Below, piece after piece: positions 1-8,168 of a stretch of DNA of 64,000 nt. The notes under the pieces are model-generated. The model saw nothing but the letters and a program-made list of their open reading frames with translations. It ran no database searches and had not been told where the DNA came from. A program made the position numbers and the translations under genes. Numbering within the stretch: position 1 is the stretch's first letter; the number at the start of each line of letters is the position of its first letter. The stretch is from RFSX01 sp965248155 (GTDB lineage Bacteria > Bacteroidota > Bacteroidia > Chitinophagales > Saprospiraceae), in assembly GCA_965248155.1 (NCBI GenBank), contig CBDFIO010000002.1, positions 620,001-684,000 on the forward strand, in the 5' to 3' direction.

Positions 1-1
1 G

Positions 2-226
2 AGTCATGTATCATTTGAAAACAATAAAGATGATATCGGCAAAGTATTTAAAGTTTTAATCGAAGGAAATTCCAAAAAATCTGATGAGGAGTTTAAAGGG
101 CGGAATGGTCAATATAAGATGGTGATCTTCCCTAAACAAAACGGTCTTAAAGCTGGTGACTATGTCAATGTGAAAATAAATTCTGTAACCAGTGGTAGCC
201 TTATAGGAACAATAGTTGACTTATGA
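2..226 (+). CDS. miaB: tRNA-2-methylthio-N6-dimethylallyladenosine synthase MiaB, C-terminal fragment
   Basis: Only the last 74 codons are present; the gene enters from the left edge in the frame starting at base 2. The piece reads like the TRAM domain at the end of MiaB: VLIEGNSKKS, then GRN, then VIFPK, then GDYVNVKI and a final SGSLIGTIVDL. MiaB is the radical-SAM methylthiotransferase that modifies A37 of some tRNAs; its catalytic part lies outside the window. The stop codon overlaps the next start (ATGA), so it is probably the upstream member of the same operon. The family call rests on the TRAM pattern plus the gene order miaB / sigma-54 activator / lptE, which is common in Bacteroidota. 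Another TRAM-carrying methylthiotransferase such as RimO or MtaB is the alternative. Confidence 0.8.
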   Translation, partial: SHVSFENNKDDIGKVFKVLIEGNSKKSDEEFKGRNGQYKMVIFPKQNGLKAGDYVNVKINSVTSGSLIGTIVDL

Positions 227-1497
227 ATCTACAACCCGTAAAACAACGATATGGCGTAGTAGGACGATCCGAAAAATTGGATCACGCCTTAAAAACTGCT
301 CTTCGAGTAGCCTCGACGGACCTTACTGTACTTATTCAAGGAGAAAGTGGTGTTGGGAAAGAGGTGATTTCTAAAATCATCCATGAATATTCTTCGCGAA
401 AACACAATCCATTCATTGCAATAAATACAGGTGCAATTCCTGAGGGTACGATAAACTCAGAATTGTTCGGGCATGAAAAAGGAGCATTTACCGGTGCTAC
501 GGGTGATAGAAAAGGATATTTTGAAACCGCAAATAAAGGAACAATTTTTCTTGATGAGATCGGCGAGATGCCATTAGATACTCAAGCTTATCTACTTCGA
601 GTGCTTGAAAGTGGTGAATATATCAAAGTAGGTTCTTCTAAAGTTTTAAAAACGGATGTAAGGATTGTAGCCGCCACAAATGTTGATTTGCAAAAAAAAA
701 TAAATTCCGGAAAATTCAGAGAAGACCTTTTTTACAGATTGAATACTGTTCCAATCCGTGTTCCTGCATTACATGAACGACGGGAAGATATACACATGTT
801 ATTTAGGAAGTTTGCAAATGATTTTGCTGATAAATACAAAACGGATTCTGTAAGACTTAATGAGTCTGCACGTCAAGTTGTGGAAAATTACAGATGGCCG
901 GGTAATATTCGTGAATTAAGAAATTTAGTTGAACAGTTATCTGTTTTATCTGAAGACAATATGATCTCAACCGAAGATCTTTTGATCATTGCCCCACAAA
1001 TTGCCAACAGAAACTTACCGGCAAAAAGATCTCAATCTGACCAGCTAGGAGACCTGAAAGAACGTGAAATTCTTTTTAAGTTTTTATTTGAAATGAAAAA
1101 CGATCTTAACGATCTTAAAAAACTTGTATTTGAATTGGTTCAAAGCAATGATTTGAAAATGCCAAGCATCGGAACGCATTCAAGAAACATCAGTGATATT
1201 ACCGATTCTGCAGAATCACCAAGAACAAACACCGACGAGCTGAATCTGGCACAATCTGAAGATCCATTTGCTTTTCAACCCTACCCTTCTAATCCGGTCA
1301 TTATTAAAAATGGGGATCAAGAATACAAAGAAGCAGAAGAAGTCGAAGAAAGTCTTTCTCTTGATGAAAAGACCAAAGAACTGATTCTAAAAGCCTTAAA
1401 AAAACACAAAGGCCGAAGAAAAGATGCTGCTGAGGAATTAGGAATATCAGAAAGAACGTTATATAGGAAGATTAAAGAATATGACATTGCAATTTAA
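223..1497 (+). CDS. Sigma-54-dependent activator (AAA+ plus Fis-type HTH), no receiver domain
   Basis: 424-aa bacterial enhancer-binding protein. The AAA+ module starts almost at the N-terminus: Walker A GESGVGKE at residues 40-47, the sigma-54-contacting GAFTGA loop at 87-92, Walker B around FLDEIGEM (about 110-117) and the WPGNIREL sensor-II region near 225-233. A linker follows, then a Fis-like helix-turn-helix at the very end (KGRRKDAAEELGISERTLYR). There is no receiver, GAF or PAS domain before the AAA+ module, so its activity is either constitutive or controlled by partner proteins. The start overlaps the miaB stop by 4 bp and its end overlaps the lptE-like gene by 17 bp, so it is co-transcribed with them. 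A sigma-54-like box lies upstream of groES five genes on. Specific targets cannot be read from sequence. Confidence 0.93.
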   Translation: MNLQPVKQRYGVVGRSEKLDHALKTALRVASTDLTVLIQGESGVGKEVISKIIHEYSSRKHNPFIAINTGAIPEGTINSELFGHEKGAFTGATGDRKGYFETANKGTIFLDEIGEMPLDTQAYLLRVLESGEYIKVGSSKVLKTDVRIVAATNVDLQKKINSGKFREDLFYRLNTVPIRVPALHERREDIHMLFRKFANDFADKYKTDSVRLNESARQVVENYRWPGNIRELRNLVEQLSVLSEDNMISTEDLLIIAPQIANRNLPAKRSQSDQLGDLKEREILFKFLFEMKNDLNDLKKLVFELVQSNDLKMPSIGTHSRNISDITDSAESPRTNTDELNLAQSEDPFAFQPYPSNPVIIKNGDQEYKEAEEVEESLSLDEKTKELILKALKKHKGRRKDAAEELGISERTLYRKIKEYDIAI

Positions 1498-1978
1498 ATC
1501 ACTAATCCTATTCTGTCTGTTATGCTTTTCATCGTGTTATAGTTTTAAAGGCATCTCTATTCCTTCAAACATTAATAGCTATCTCGTTGAAGATTTCACA
1601 CTAATATCAAGAGATGCGCCATCTGACCTGAATCAACAATTTAGTGAAGCCTTGAGAAAAAAAATTCGAGAAGAATCCAGGTTGAGTAACTCCACAGACA
1701 ATCCTGATATCATTTTCAAAGGAACAATCACAAATTATAAAATAAGCTTTGTAGCTCCTGAAGAAGGAAATACAACCAGCTTAAACCGTCTGGAAATATC
1801 GGTTAAAATTGAATATTCTAACGAACTCAATGATGATGATTCCTGGACTAAGAATTATTCTGACTTCGAAGATTATGACAGTACTTCAGATTTTCAATCT
1901 ATACAAGACGGTTTAATTGAGGTCATAACCAATGACATCATGGAGAGAATATTTAATGATGCATTTACCAATTGGTAA
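1481..1978 (+). CDS. lptE: LptE-family LPS-assembly lipoprotein
   Basis: 165 aa. It starts with a short hydrophobic signal ending in a lipobox-like FSSC, so the mature lipoprotein would begin CYSFKGISIP; this C-Y-S-F-x-G opening is typical of Bacteroidota LptE-like proteins. LptE plugs the LptD barrel that places lipopolysaccharide in the outer membrane. The length fits the family, and the position after the sigma-54 activator and before secG is the usual arrangement in the phylum. The start overlaps the upstream gene by 17 bp. The rest of the sequence is poorly conserved, so the call depends on the N-terminal motif and gene order. Confidence 0.8.
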   Translation: MTLQFKSLILFCLLCFSSCYSFKGISIPSNINSYLVEDFTLISRDAPSDLNQQFSEALRKKIREESRLSNSTDNPDIIFKGTITNYKISFVAPEEGNTTSLNRLEISVKIEYSNELNDDDSWTKNYSDFEDYDSTSDFQSIQDGLIEVITNDIMERIFNDAFTNW

Positions 1979-2026
1979 ATTTATTATCATAATTTTGAGA
2001 TAAATCGCAATACGATTACTTTGGGT

Positions 2027-2794
2027 ATGAAAGACCACTCACTAGGGGATATTATCAAAAACAATAAGGCTGTTGAAGCCAAAAAATTAATAAAAGGAAA
2101 ACGTCAGCAACACCCTTATTCACAACCTCTTCTTCATCTTCAAAACAAGCTATCAAAGAAATTAAAATATCAACATTTTACTTATGATTGGTATTCAGAT
2201 CATAAGGCAGAAGATGGAGAATTAGAAAAAGATGTGATTGATCTAGCTCTTATCAAAATTCCCGGACAAAAATCAAAGCTTCGAAAAAAGAAATCCGATA
2301 AGAAAAAGAAAAAGAAAAAGAAGTTAGAGAAAAAAGAAATCCCTTCGGAAGTCAAAAAAGCAAAATCTCAACAAGCTAAAAAATTTAAAAAAAAGAAAGA
2401 CTCCAAAAAGTCGAAAAAGAAATCATCCAAATCGAAGCTCAGCACCAATTCACATTGGGAACGAATGTCGCCTCCAATGGACAGCAAGCTTGTCGCCTAT
2501 ACAAAATGGCTTAATTCGATCTATCCGGACCAATCTAAACCTTTAGAAAGGATTTCAAAATCCAAGAAAAAGAAGCAGAAACGAAGAAAGAAGCAAACGT
2601 ATATTCATAAGAAAATTGATTCTAGCGTAAAAGAAAGGAAAGACATCGTATCTGAAAGCCTGGCCCAACTGTATACAGAGCAAGGACACTTTCACAAAGC
2701 CATTGAAATGTATGAAAAATTACGATTGGAAAATCCAGAAAAAAGTCATTTCTTTGCGCCACTTATTGAAGATTTAAAAAGCAAATTAAAATGA
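2027..2794 (+). CDS. Lysine-rich protein with C-terminal TPR-like helix pair
   Basis: About 255 aa starting at the ATG at 2027; a TTG two codons upstream is the alternative. The middle third is extraordinarily basic: runs of 4-8 lysines broken by Ser and Glu occur at about residues 85-145 and again at about 180-200. The end (ESLAQLYTEQGHFHKAIEMY, then EKLRLENPEKS) is a recognisable tetratricopeptide helix pair. It overlaps secG by 4 bp and sits in the usual lptE-TPR-secG order of Bacteroidota, whose middle gene has no assigned function. No signal peptide or membrane segment is visible, so it is probably cytoplasmic. The charged region might bind nucleic acid, ribosomes or acidic membrane lipids, but that is a guess. 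Confidence 0.8.
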   Translation: MKDHSLGDIIKNNKAVEAKKLIKGKRQQHPYSQPLLHLQNKLSKKLKYQHFTYDWYSDHKAEDGELEKDVIDLALIKIPGQKSKLRKKKSDKKKKKKKKLEKKEIPSEVKKAKSQQAKKFKKKKDSKKSKKKSSKSKLSTNSHWERMSPPMDSKLVAYTKWLNSIYPDQSKPLERISKSKKKKQKRRKKQTYIHKKIDSSVKERKDIVSESLAQLYTEQGHFHKAIEMYEKLRLENPEKSHFFAPLIEDLKSKLK

Positions 2795-3069
2795 TCACAG
2801 GATTAACAGTTCTAATAGCCTTAAACGCTTTCTTATTGATGGCCGTTGTATTAATACAAAATCCAAAAGGAGGAGGTATAGATTCCACATTTGGAGGTCA
2901 GGGAGCAAACCAAATGTTTGGTGCCGCTAGATCATCTGATTTTATTGAAAAACTAACCTGGGGTCTAGCGATCTCAATGTTTGTTCTTGCGATTATTACT
3001 GCAATAATGGTTAGCAATTCTGTTGGCGCCGGAATTGACGGTCCACCTCTTCAATCACAGGGTGGATAA
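2791..3069 (+). CDS. secG: Preprotein translocase subunit SecG
   Basis: 92 aa with two membrane helices (about residues 3-21 and 58-79) joined by a Gly-rich loop containing NPKGGGIDSTFGGQGANQMFG, the hallmark of SecG. It assists SecYEG in exporting unfolded proteins, including the many T9SS cargo proteins here that first cross the inner membrane by Sec. Its start overlaps the preceding Lys-rich gene by 4 bp. About 180 bp separate it from groES, so the chaperonin genes probably have their own promoter. Confidence 0.95.
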   Translation: MITGLTVLIALNAFLLMAVVLIQNPKGGGIDSTFGGQGANQMFGAARSSDFIEKLTWGLAISMFVLAIITAIMVSNSVGAGIDGPPLQSQGG

Positions 3070-3178
3070 ATAAATTTACACCTTGATGTTTATGTCAATT
3101 TGTCAAGCTTATCACATATGCCTTCTCAATGACTGACAGTTTTATTGTTATTTAGGAAAAAATGTCATCTAAAGAGCC

Positions 3179-3194
3179 TTGGCACAAAACATGA
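3179..3194 (+). promoter_or_regulatory. Candidate sigma-54 (-24/-12) promoter upstream of groES
   Basis: TTGGCACAAAACATGA has the -24 half TTGGCAC. With the canonical 10-base spacing the -12 half reads GA instead of GC, so it is a near match only. It lies 55-70 bp before the groES start. A TGACA at about 3132 and a TGTCA at about 3164 form an inverted pair just upstream. The activator gene at 223-1497 makes sigma-54 control plausible. No CIRCE element (the HrcA operator) is visible. Confidence 0.4.
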
Positions 3195-3249
3195 TCATTA
3201 AATCACATAATTCAAATTCTTTTTTTAAAACTTTCAAAATAAACAGTAT

Positions 3250-3513
3250 ATGAAGCCTATTAATGATAGGGTTGTTGTAAAGCCTGCAAATGCAGAAGAT
3301 AAATCACAAGGTGGAATCATCATTCCTGATACGGCAAAGGAAAAACCTCAAAAAGGAAAAATAATTGCTGTCGGTCCCGGGAAAGATGGAATCAAAATGA
3401 CAGTTAAAAAAGGTGATAAAGTTTTATATGGAAAGTATTCCGGTCAAGAACTTAATTACCAGGGTGAAGACTACCTTATTATGAGAGAAGATGACATCCT
3501 AGTTATCCTCTAA
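3250..3513 (+). CDS. groES: Co-chaperonin GroES
   Basis: 87 aa and clear throughout: MKPINDRVVVKP at the start, GGIIIPDTAKEKPQKG for the mobile loop (about residues 21-36), VGPGKDG and GDKVLYGKYSG in the core. It forms the heptameric lid of the GroEL folding chamber in the cytoplasm. GroEL follows after 45 bp in the same direction. A sigma-54-like box and an inverted TGACA/TGTCA pair lie in the 180-bp leader; no CIRCE operator was seen. Confidence 0.98.
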   Translation: MKPINDRVVVKPANAEDKSQGGIIIPDTAKEKPQKGKIIAVGPGKDGIKMTVKKGDKVLYGKYSGQELNYQGEDYLIMREDDILVIL

Positions 3514-3558
3514 CCAAAAACTATTATACCATTGTAAAAAATAAAATTCAGAAAAAAA

Positions 3559-5190
3559 ATGGCAAAAGAAATAACCTTTGACGCAGATGCGCGTATCAAA
3601 CTAAAATCAGGAATTGACGCGCTTGCAGAAGCAGTAAAAATAACCTTAGGTCCAAAAGGACGGAATGTGGTTATTCAAAAAAGCTTTGGAGCTCCAGCAA
3701 TAACAAAAGATGGTGTTACAGTAGCAAAAGAAGTTGAGCTTGAAGATCCAGTTGAAAACATGGGTGCTCAAATGGCAAAAGAAGTCGCATCAAAAACTGC
3801 AGATGCAGCTGGTGATGGCACAACTACTGCTACAGTGCTTGCTCAAGCTATGGTTACAGCGGGAATGAAATATGTTGCTGCAGGAGCAAATCCAATGGAT
3901 CTAAAAAGAGGAATTGACAAAGCCGTACGAGCTGTTGTTGAAAATCTTAAAAAGAACAGTAATGTAATTGGAAATGACTTTGATAAGATTCAGCAAGTTG
4001 GTGCTATCTCAGCAAACAATGATGAAGAGATAGGTTCTCTTATTGCAGATGCAATGAAAAGAGTAACAAAAAATGGTGTTATCACTGTCGAAGAAGCTAA
4101 GGGAACAGATACTTATGTAGAGGAAGTCTTGGGTATGCAATTTGACAGAGGTTACCTTTCTCCATACTTTATCACTAACAGTGATAACATGATAACTGAA
4201 TATGAGAACCCACTTATCTTAATCCATGATAAAAAGATTTCAAATGTTCAGGAAATTGTTCCTATTCTAGAAAAGGCGGCTCAGGCCGGAAAACCTCTTT
4301 TAATCATTTCAGAAGATGTAGAATCACAAGCCTTAGGATTACTTGTAGTTAACAGACTTCGAGGAGGATTGAAAGTGGTTGCTGTAAAAGCACCTGGATT
4401 TGGAGATAGAAGAAAAGCGATGTTGGAAGATATCGCAATTCTTACAGGAGGTACAGTAATCTCTGAAGAAAAAGGATTCAAACTAGATAATACAGATCTT
4501 GAGTTAATGGGTACTTGTGAAAAAATCACTGTGGATAAAGACAATACCACAATAGTTAATGGTGGTGGAAAGAAAAAAGAGATCCAGGCAAGAATAAACC
4601 AGATAAAACAACAGATTGATGGAACGTCTTCTGATTATGACAAAGAAAAACTTCAAGAAAGGTTGGCTAAATTATCAGGTGGAGTTGCAGTACTTTATGT
4701 GGGAGCTGCTACTGAAGTAGAAATGAAAGAAAAGAAAGATAGAGTAGATGATGCTCTTAATGCTACCAGAGCCGCTGTTGAAGAAGGTATAGTTACCGGA
4801 GGTGGTGTAGCGTTGGTAAGAGCTATTCCTTCTTTGAAAAAAGTAGAAGGCGTGAATGAAGATGAAGGTATGGGTATTCAGATTGTTAAAAAGGCTTTAG
4901 AATCTCCATTAAGAGGAATAGCTGAGAATGCAGGAGTTGATGGATCAGTTATCCTTCAGGAAGTTATGCATGGCAAAGCTTCTTTCGGTTATAATGCAAG
5001 AACTGACAAATTTGAAGATCTTAGAAAAGCCGGAGTTATCGATCCTACCAAAGTAACAAGAATTGCAATTGAAAATGCAGGGTCAATTGCAGGAATGATA
5101 TTAACTACAGAATGCGTGATTAATGATATGAAAGAAGATCATCCGATGCCGGCCATGCCACATGGTGGTGGAATGGGTGGAATGATGTAA
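3559..5190 (+). CDS. groEL: Chaperonin GroEL
   Basis: 543 aa, full length for the family. Visible signatures include TLGPKGRNVV (about residues 29-38), the nucleotide-binding GDGTTTATVLA near 86-96, ITVEEAKGT, and AATEVEMKEKKDRVDDAL near residues 405-420. The C-terminal tail is Gly/Met-rich (HGGGMGGMM). It is the 14-mer ATP-dependent folding cage that works with GroES. It is the last gene of the groES-groEL operon and is followed by a good intrinsic terminator 25 bp after the stop. Confidence 0.99.
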   Translation: MAKEITFDADARIKLKSGIDALAEAVKITLGPKGRNVVIQKSFGAPAITKDGVTVAKEVELEDPVENMGAQMAKEVASKTADAAGDGTTTATVLAQAMVTAGMKYVAAGANPMDLKRGIDKAVRAVVENLKKNSNVIGNDFDKIQQVGAISANNDEEIGSLIADAMKRVTKNGVITVEEAKGTDTYVEEVLGMQFDRGYLSPYFITNSDNMITEYENPLILIHDKKISNVQEIVPILEKAAQAGKPLLIISEDVESQALGLLVVNRLRGGLKVVAVKAPGFGDRRKAMLEDIAILTGGTVISEEKGFKLDNTDLELMGTCEKITVDKDNTTIVNGGGKKKEIQARINQIKQQIDGTSSDYDKEKLQERLAKLSGGVAVLYVGAATEVEMKEKKDRVDDALNATRAAVEEGIVTGGGVALVRAIPSLKKVEGVNEDEGMGIQIVKKALESPLRGIAENAGVDGSVILQEVMHGKASFGYNARTDKFEDLRKAGVIDPTKVTRIAIENAGSIAGMILTTECVINDMKEDHPMPAMPHGGGMGGMM

Positions 5191-5215
5191 GATTATCGGA
5201 TCTAAATAATATTAA

Positions 5216-5248
5216 GCCTGTCTGTTAGATAATAGACGGGCTTTTTTT
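5216..5248 (+). terminator. Intrinsic terminator after groEL
   Basis: Stem GCCTGTCT (5216-5223) pairs with AGACGGGC (5234-5241) with one G-T pair, and seven T follow. The T run overlaps the stop codon of the convergent gene at 5247. Read from the other strand it has fewer T after the stem, so it mainly serves groEL. Confidence 0.88.
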
Positions 5249-6344
5249 ATGGTTCAATAACAATGAGCCGCTTAGATATAATTCTTCTTCCATCAGCGTT
5301 TATTACACTGTACAGATATATCCCTTTATCAAGCATAGGCATATCTAATTCTAGAATAAATTGACTGTTATTAACATCAAAAGTAGTAGACCAAATCCTT
5401 TTTCCAATAATATTATAGATACCAAATTCATAGTTGGAAACAATCGCATTGTTGAATTGTATCTTCAGATCTCCATAGGTTGGATTTGGAAAAACATTTA
5501 TATCCATACGATCATTATGACAAAATGATATTTTCTTTACGGGAGTTGCCGAATTATAAATTAATTTTTGATCTGGTTTATCCATAATGCTCACCTTAGG
5601 AAATAAATCATTCTCACCATAAAGACTTCTATACTTGAATAATTTTGGGGAAAACACCTGGCTTAATTCTGGAAATTCTCTTAATGTCGCATTGTACCAG
5701 CTGTCTTTTCTTATCCTTAAACTTTCAACTTTATACAAAAATTCCGACTCTGTCAGATTGCCCTCTATTTTAGAATCAAAATCGTAGAATTCTGATGTTT
5801 CTCCAGATTTTATTGACCATTCCATTACACCATTTAATTGTATTGCACTAATACCTTCTCGAACAAAGAAATTACGAATGTCCAATGAAAAATCATCAGG
5901 AGCATATAATATTATAAACTCTGATTTACCATTCATGGTCATATTAAGCGTCCTTCCATTTCTATATAAATGAATAGGGCTTAGGAAAATGATCTCCTTG
6001 TCTAAAGCATTAGAAAACGGATCTTTCCCTTTATAACCACTCAAAAGGACATTACCTGACACAATGGTATAGTATTCTTCTAATGAAGATTGACTTACCA
6101 TTCGAATTTGTTCACTGGGTGAATTAGAAAGGTTTATATCGTATCTATCAACACAAGGAAAGTCAATACTGTAAATATTGATGCCGGGGAATCGTAATTC
6201 TTTATTGATTATAGCCGTATAACTATAAATAGTATCTCCGGGATTTAGTCCGAATTCCTGTCCACAGACCGATATAGGAAGACAAAGTATAATTAAAAGA
6301 AGGAAAGAGATGGTCTTGCTTATTAACTGCATTTTTTTAAACAA
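5247..6344 (-). CDS. Secreted protein with T9SS type A sorting domain, function unknown
   Basis: 365 aa with an N-terminal Sec signal peptide (hydrophobic FLLLIILCLPISVCGQ) and no recognisable catalytic domain in the middle. The last 80 residues form a T9SS type A (Por secretion tail) domain: FPNPTYGDLKI, then YEFGIYNIIGKRI, and near the end GIYLYSVINADG before the final strand. The protein should therefore cross the outer membrane by the GldKLMN/SprF machinery. It follows the MsbA-like exporter, overlapping it by 8 bp if the first ATG is used; the ATG at 6332 would remove the overlap. The central region repeatedly mentions no known family to me, so no function is proposed. Confidence 0.85.
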   Translation of the reverse strand: MFKKMQLISKTISFLLLIILCLPISVCGQEFGLNPGDTIYSYTAIINKELRFPGINIYSIDFPCVDRYDINLSNSPSEQIRMVSQSSLEEYYTIVSGNVLLSGYKGKDPFSNALDKEIIFLSPIHLYRNGRTLNMTMNGKSEFIILYAPDDFSLDIRNFFVREGISAIQLNGVMEWSIKSGETSEFYDFDSKIEGNLTESEFLYKVESLRIRKDSWYNATLREFPELSQVFSPKLFKYRSLYGENDLFPKVSIMDKPDQKLIYNSATPVKKISFCHNDRMDINVFPNPTYGDLKIQFNNAIVSNYEFGIYNIIGKRIWSTTFDVNNSQFILELDMPMLDKGIYLYSVINADGRRIISKRLIVIEP

Positions 6345-8148
6345 TAGATTGAATTCTTACATAATCGGAATATATGCCCCCTGTTTGCAATAATTCCTCG
6401 TGACTGCCTTGTTCGACAATTTTACCACTATCTAAAACTAATATTCTGTCAGCATATTTTATTGTAGATAACCTATGTGCAATAATAATTGCAGTTCTAT
6501 CTTTCAAGGCATCTGTAATGGCGGCGGAAACAATTTTTTCAGATTCCGGATCTAAAGCTGAAGTAGGTTCGTCGAAAATCAGTAGTTCAGGATCTTCAAT
6601 CAGTGCCCGTGCTATTGTTAGCCTTTGCTTTTCTCCTCCACTCAAATTCTCTCCGCGATCTCCAATTTGATGATTGAGACCATTCTCCAGTTTGCTGATA
6701 AAGTTTTTTGAATGTGATAATTCCAGGCTTCTGTTAATTAATTTTTCATCAGCAACCGTCCTTCCCATTTTTATATTCTCTGAAATACTGGCATTGAATA
6801 AAAAAGGGTTCTGGCTGACAAATCCTACATTCAGATAATAACTTTCTTTTTTAATATTGTCTAAAGACATGTTATCGAAGTAAACATTACCGGATTGAGG
6901 TTTGAGAAGCTTAAGTAATATATTGAGGATTGTGCTTTTACCAGCTCCTGAAGGACCAACAATAGCTACTTTTTCACCTTTATTAATTCTGAAATTTAAA
7001 GATGACAGTACAGGTTCTTTGTCATATGAAAAAATCACATCTTTAAATTCGATGTGGCTCTCAAATGCAAAATCCAAATTTCCATCAGGGATGCTTTCTT
7101 CATGTTCATTTTGAAGAATTTGATCAATTCTCTGTAATGAGGCAGCTCCTTTTCTAACATTATAAAAAGCTGTTGCAAAGGATTTAGAGGGTTCGATTAC
7201 ATTGTAAAAGGCAAATATAAAAGCGAAAAAATCTTCAGATGCCAGTGCATTCTGCAATACCATTTTAGATCCGAACCAAAGCAAAACAACTACAAGTGAA
7301 ACTCCAAGGAATTCAGAGACAGGCGAAGACAGGTCTTGACGCCATGTCACTTTATTCATTATTCTTCGAAAACCATCGTTGAAAATTTGGAACCTGTCAC
7401 CCCAATAAGAATTGGCTCGGAATACTTTTATTGGAATCGATCCATCAAGTGTCTCATCAACAATTGAACTCATCGAGGCTAGTTTGGATTGAAGATCAAG
7501 GGACTGTTTTTTCAGTGTTCTTGATAATGTCCCTATTACAATCGTTGTGAATGCCATGAGAATGAAAACGAACAATGTTAGTTTGACATTGATACTTAAC
7601 ATAAAAGCGATACTGCCAACTATAATAATGGGCGACTTAAATATTGCGTCTATAAATCTTAATATACTCCATTCTACTTCTTGAACATCTGAAGTTATTC
7701 TAGAAATAAGATCTCCTCTTTGGGTTTCCTTCAGTTCAGAAAGAGGAGAATTAATATAGTGAAGATATAATCCAGACCTTAGATCTCTGACAATATTAGA
7801 CCTGACGGGAACCATAAAGAACATGGCTAAATAACGGAAGAAGTTTTTCAATAAAAACGTAAGTACAATTAATGCACAAACAAATAAAAGAGCGCGTTCT
7901 TCCCCATGGCTTTCAATAATTGACATAAAATAATACTTCAGCCAGCCCACTAAATCCAGGGAACTGTCCGGACGTACTATATTATCTACAGAGTTTGAAA
8001 ATAAGAGTTGGAAAAATGGAATTATAAGAGGAATAGAAATTACAGTAAATATGGCCATCAAAACATGGCTGCATATACTTAAGGACACATTTCTTTTGTA
8101 TTTGAAAAGATATTGGACCAGTTTTCTTAAATCTTGCATCTTCGGCAA
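6337..8148 (-). CDS. MsbA-like ABC exporter (fused permease and ATPase)
   Basis: 603 aa half-transporter. A six-helix membrane domain fills about residues 1-320. It is followed by an ATPase with Walker A GPSGAGKS (about 397-404), the signature LSGGEKQR, Walker B LLIFDEPTSALD and the H-loop IIIAHRLSTI. The class exports lipids, lipid A-core, peptides or drugs as a homodimer; the closest description is MsbA/multidrug type. It lies 20 bp after accC, in a run of minus-strand genes for fatty-acid start-up, which suits a lipid flippase but does not prove the substrate. Confidence 0.88.
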   Translation of the reverse strand: MPKMQDLRKLVQYLFKYKRNVSLSICSHVLMAIFTVISIPLIIPFFQLLFSNSVDNIVRPDSSLDLVGWLKYYFMSIIESHGEERALLFVCALIVLTFLLKNFFRYLAMFFMVPVRSNIVRDLRSGLYLHYINSPLSELKETQRGDLISRITSDVQEVEWSILRFIDAIFKSPIIIVGSIAFMLSINVKLTLFVFILMAFTTIVIGTLSRTLKKQSLDLQSKLASMSSIVDETLDGSIPIKVFRANSYWGDRFQIFNDGFRRIMNKVTWRQDLSSPVSEFLGVSLVVVLLWFGSKMVLQNALASEDFFAFIFAFYNVIEPSKSFATAFYNVRKGAASLQRIDQILQNEHEESIPDGNLDFAFESHIEFKDVIFSYDKEPVLSSLNFRINKGEKVAIVGPSGAGKSTILNILLKLLKPQSGNVYFDNMSLDNIKKESYYLNVGFVSQNPFLFNASISENIKMGRTVADEKLINRSLELSHSKNFISKLENGLNHQIGDRGENLSGGEKQRLTIARALIEDPELLIFDEPTSALDPESEKIVSAAITDALKDRTAIIIAHRLSTIKYADRILVLDSGKIVEQGSHEELLQTGGIYSDYVRIQSIV

Positions 8149-8168
8149 GTATAATTTAAAAAATATAA

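Noticed and set aside
3070..3249. CIRCE (HrcA) operator before groES
   Set aside because: No TTAGCACTC-N9-GAGTGCTAA-like inverted repeat found.
4281..4550. Open frame antisense to groEL
   Set aside because: Antisense of a conserved gene with no start context, no homology and unusual Ser/Pro content.
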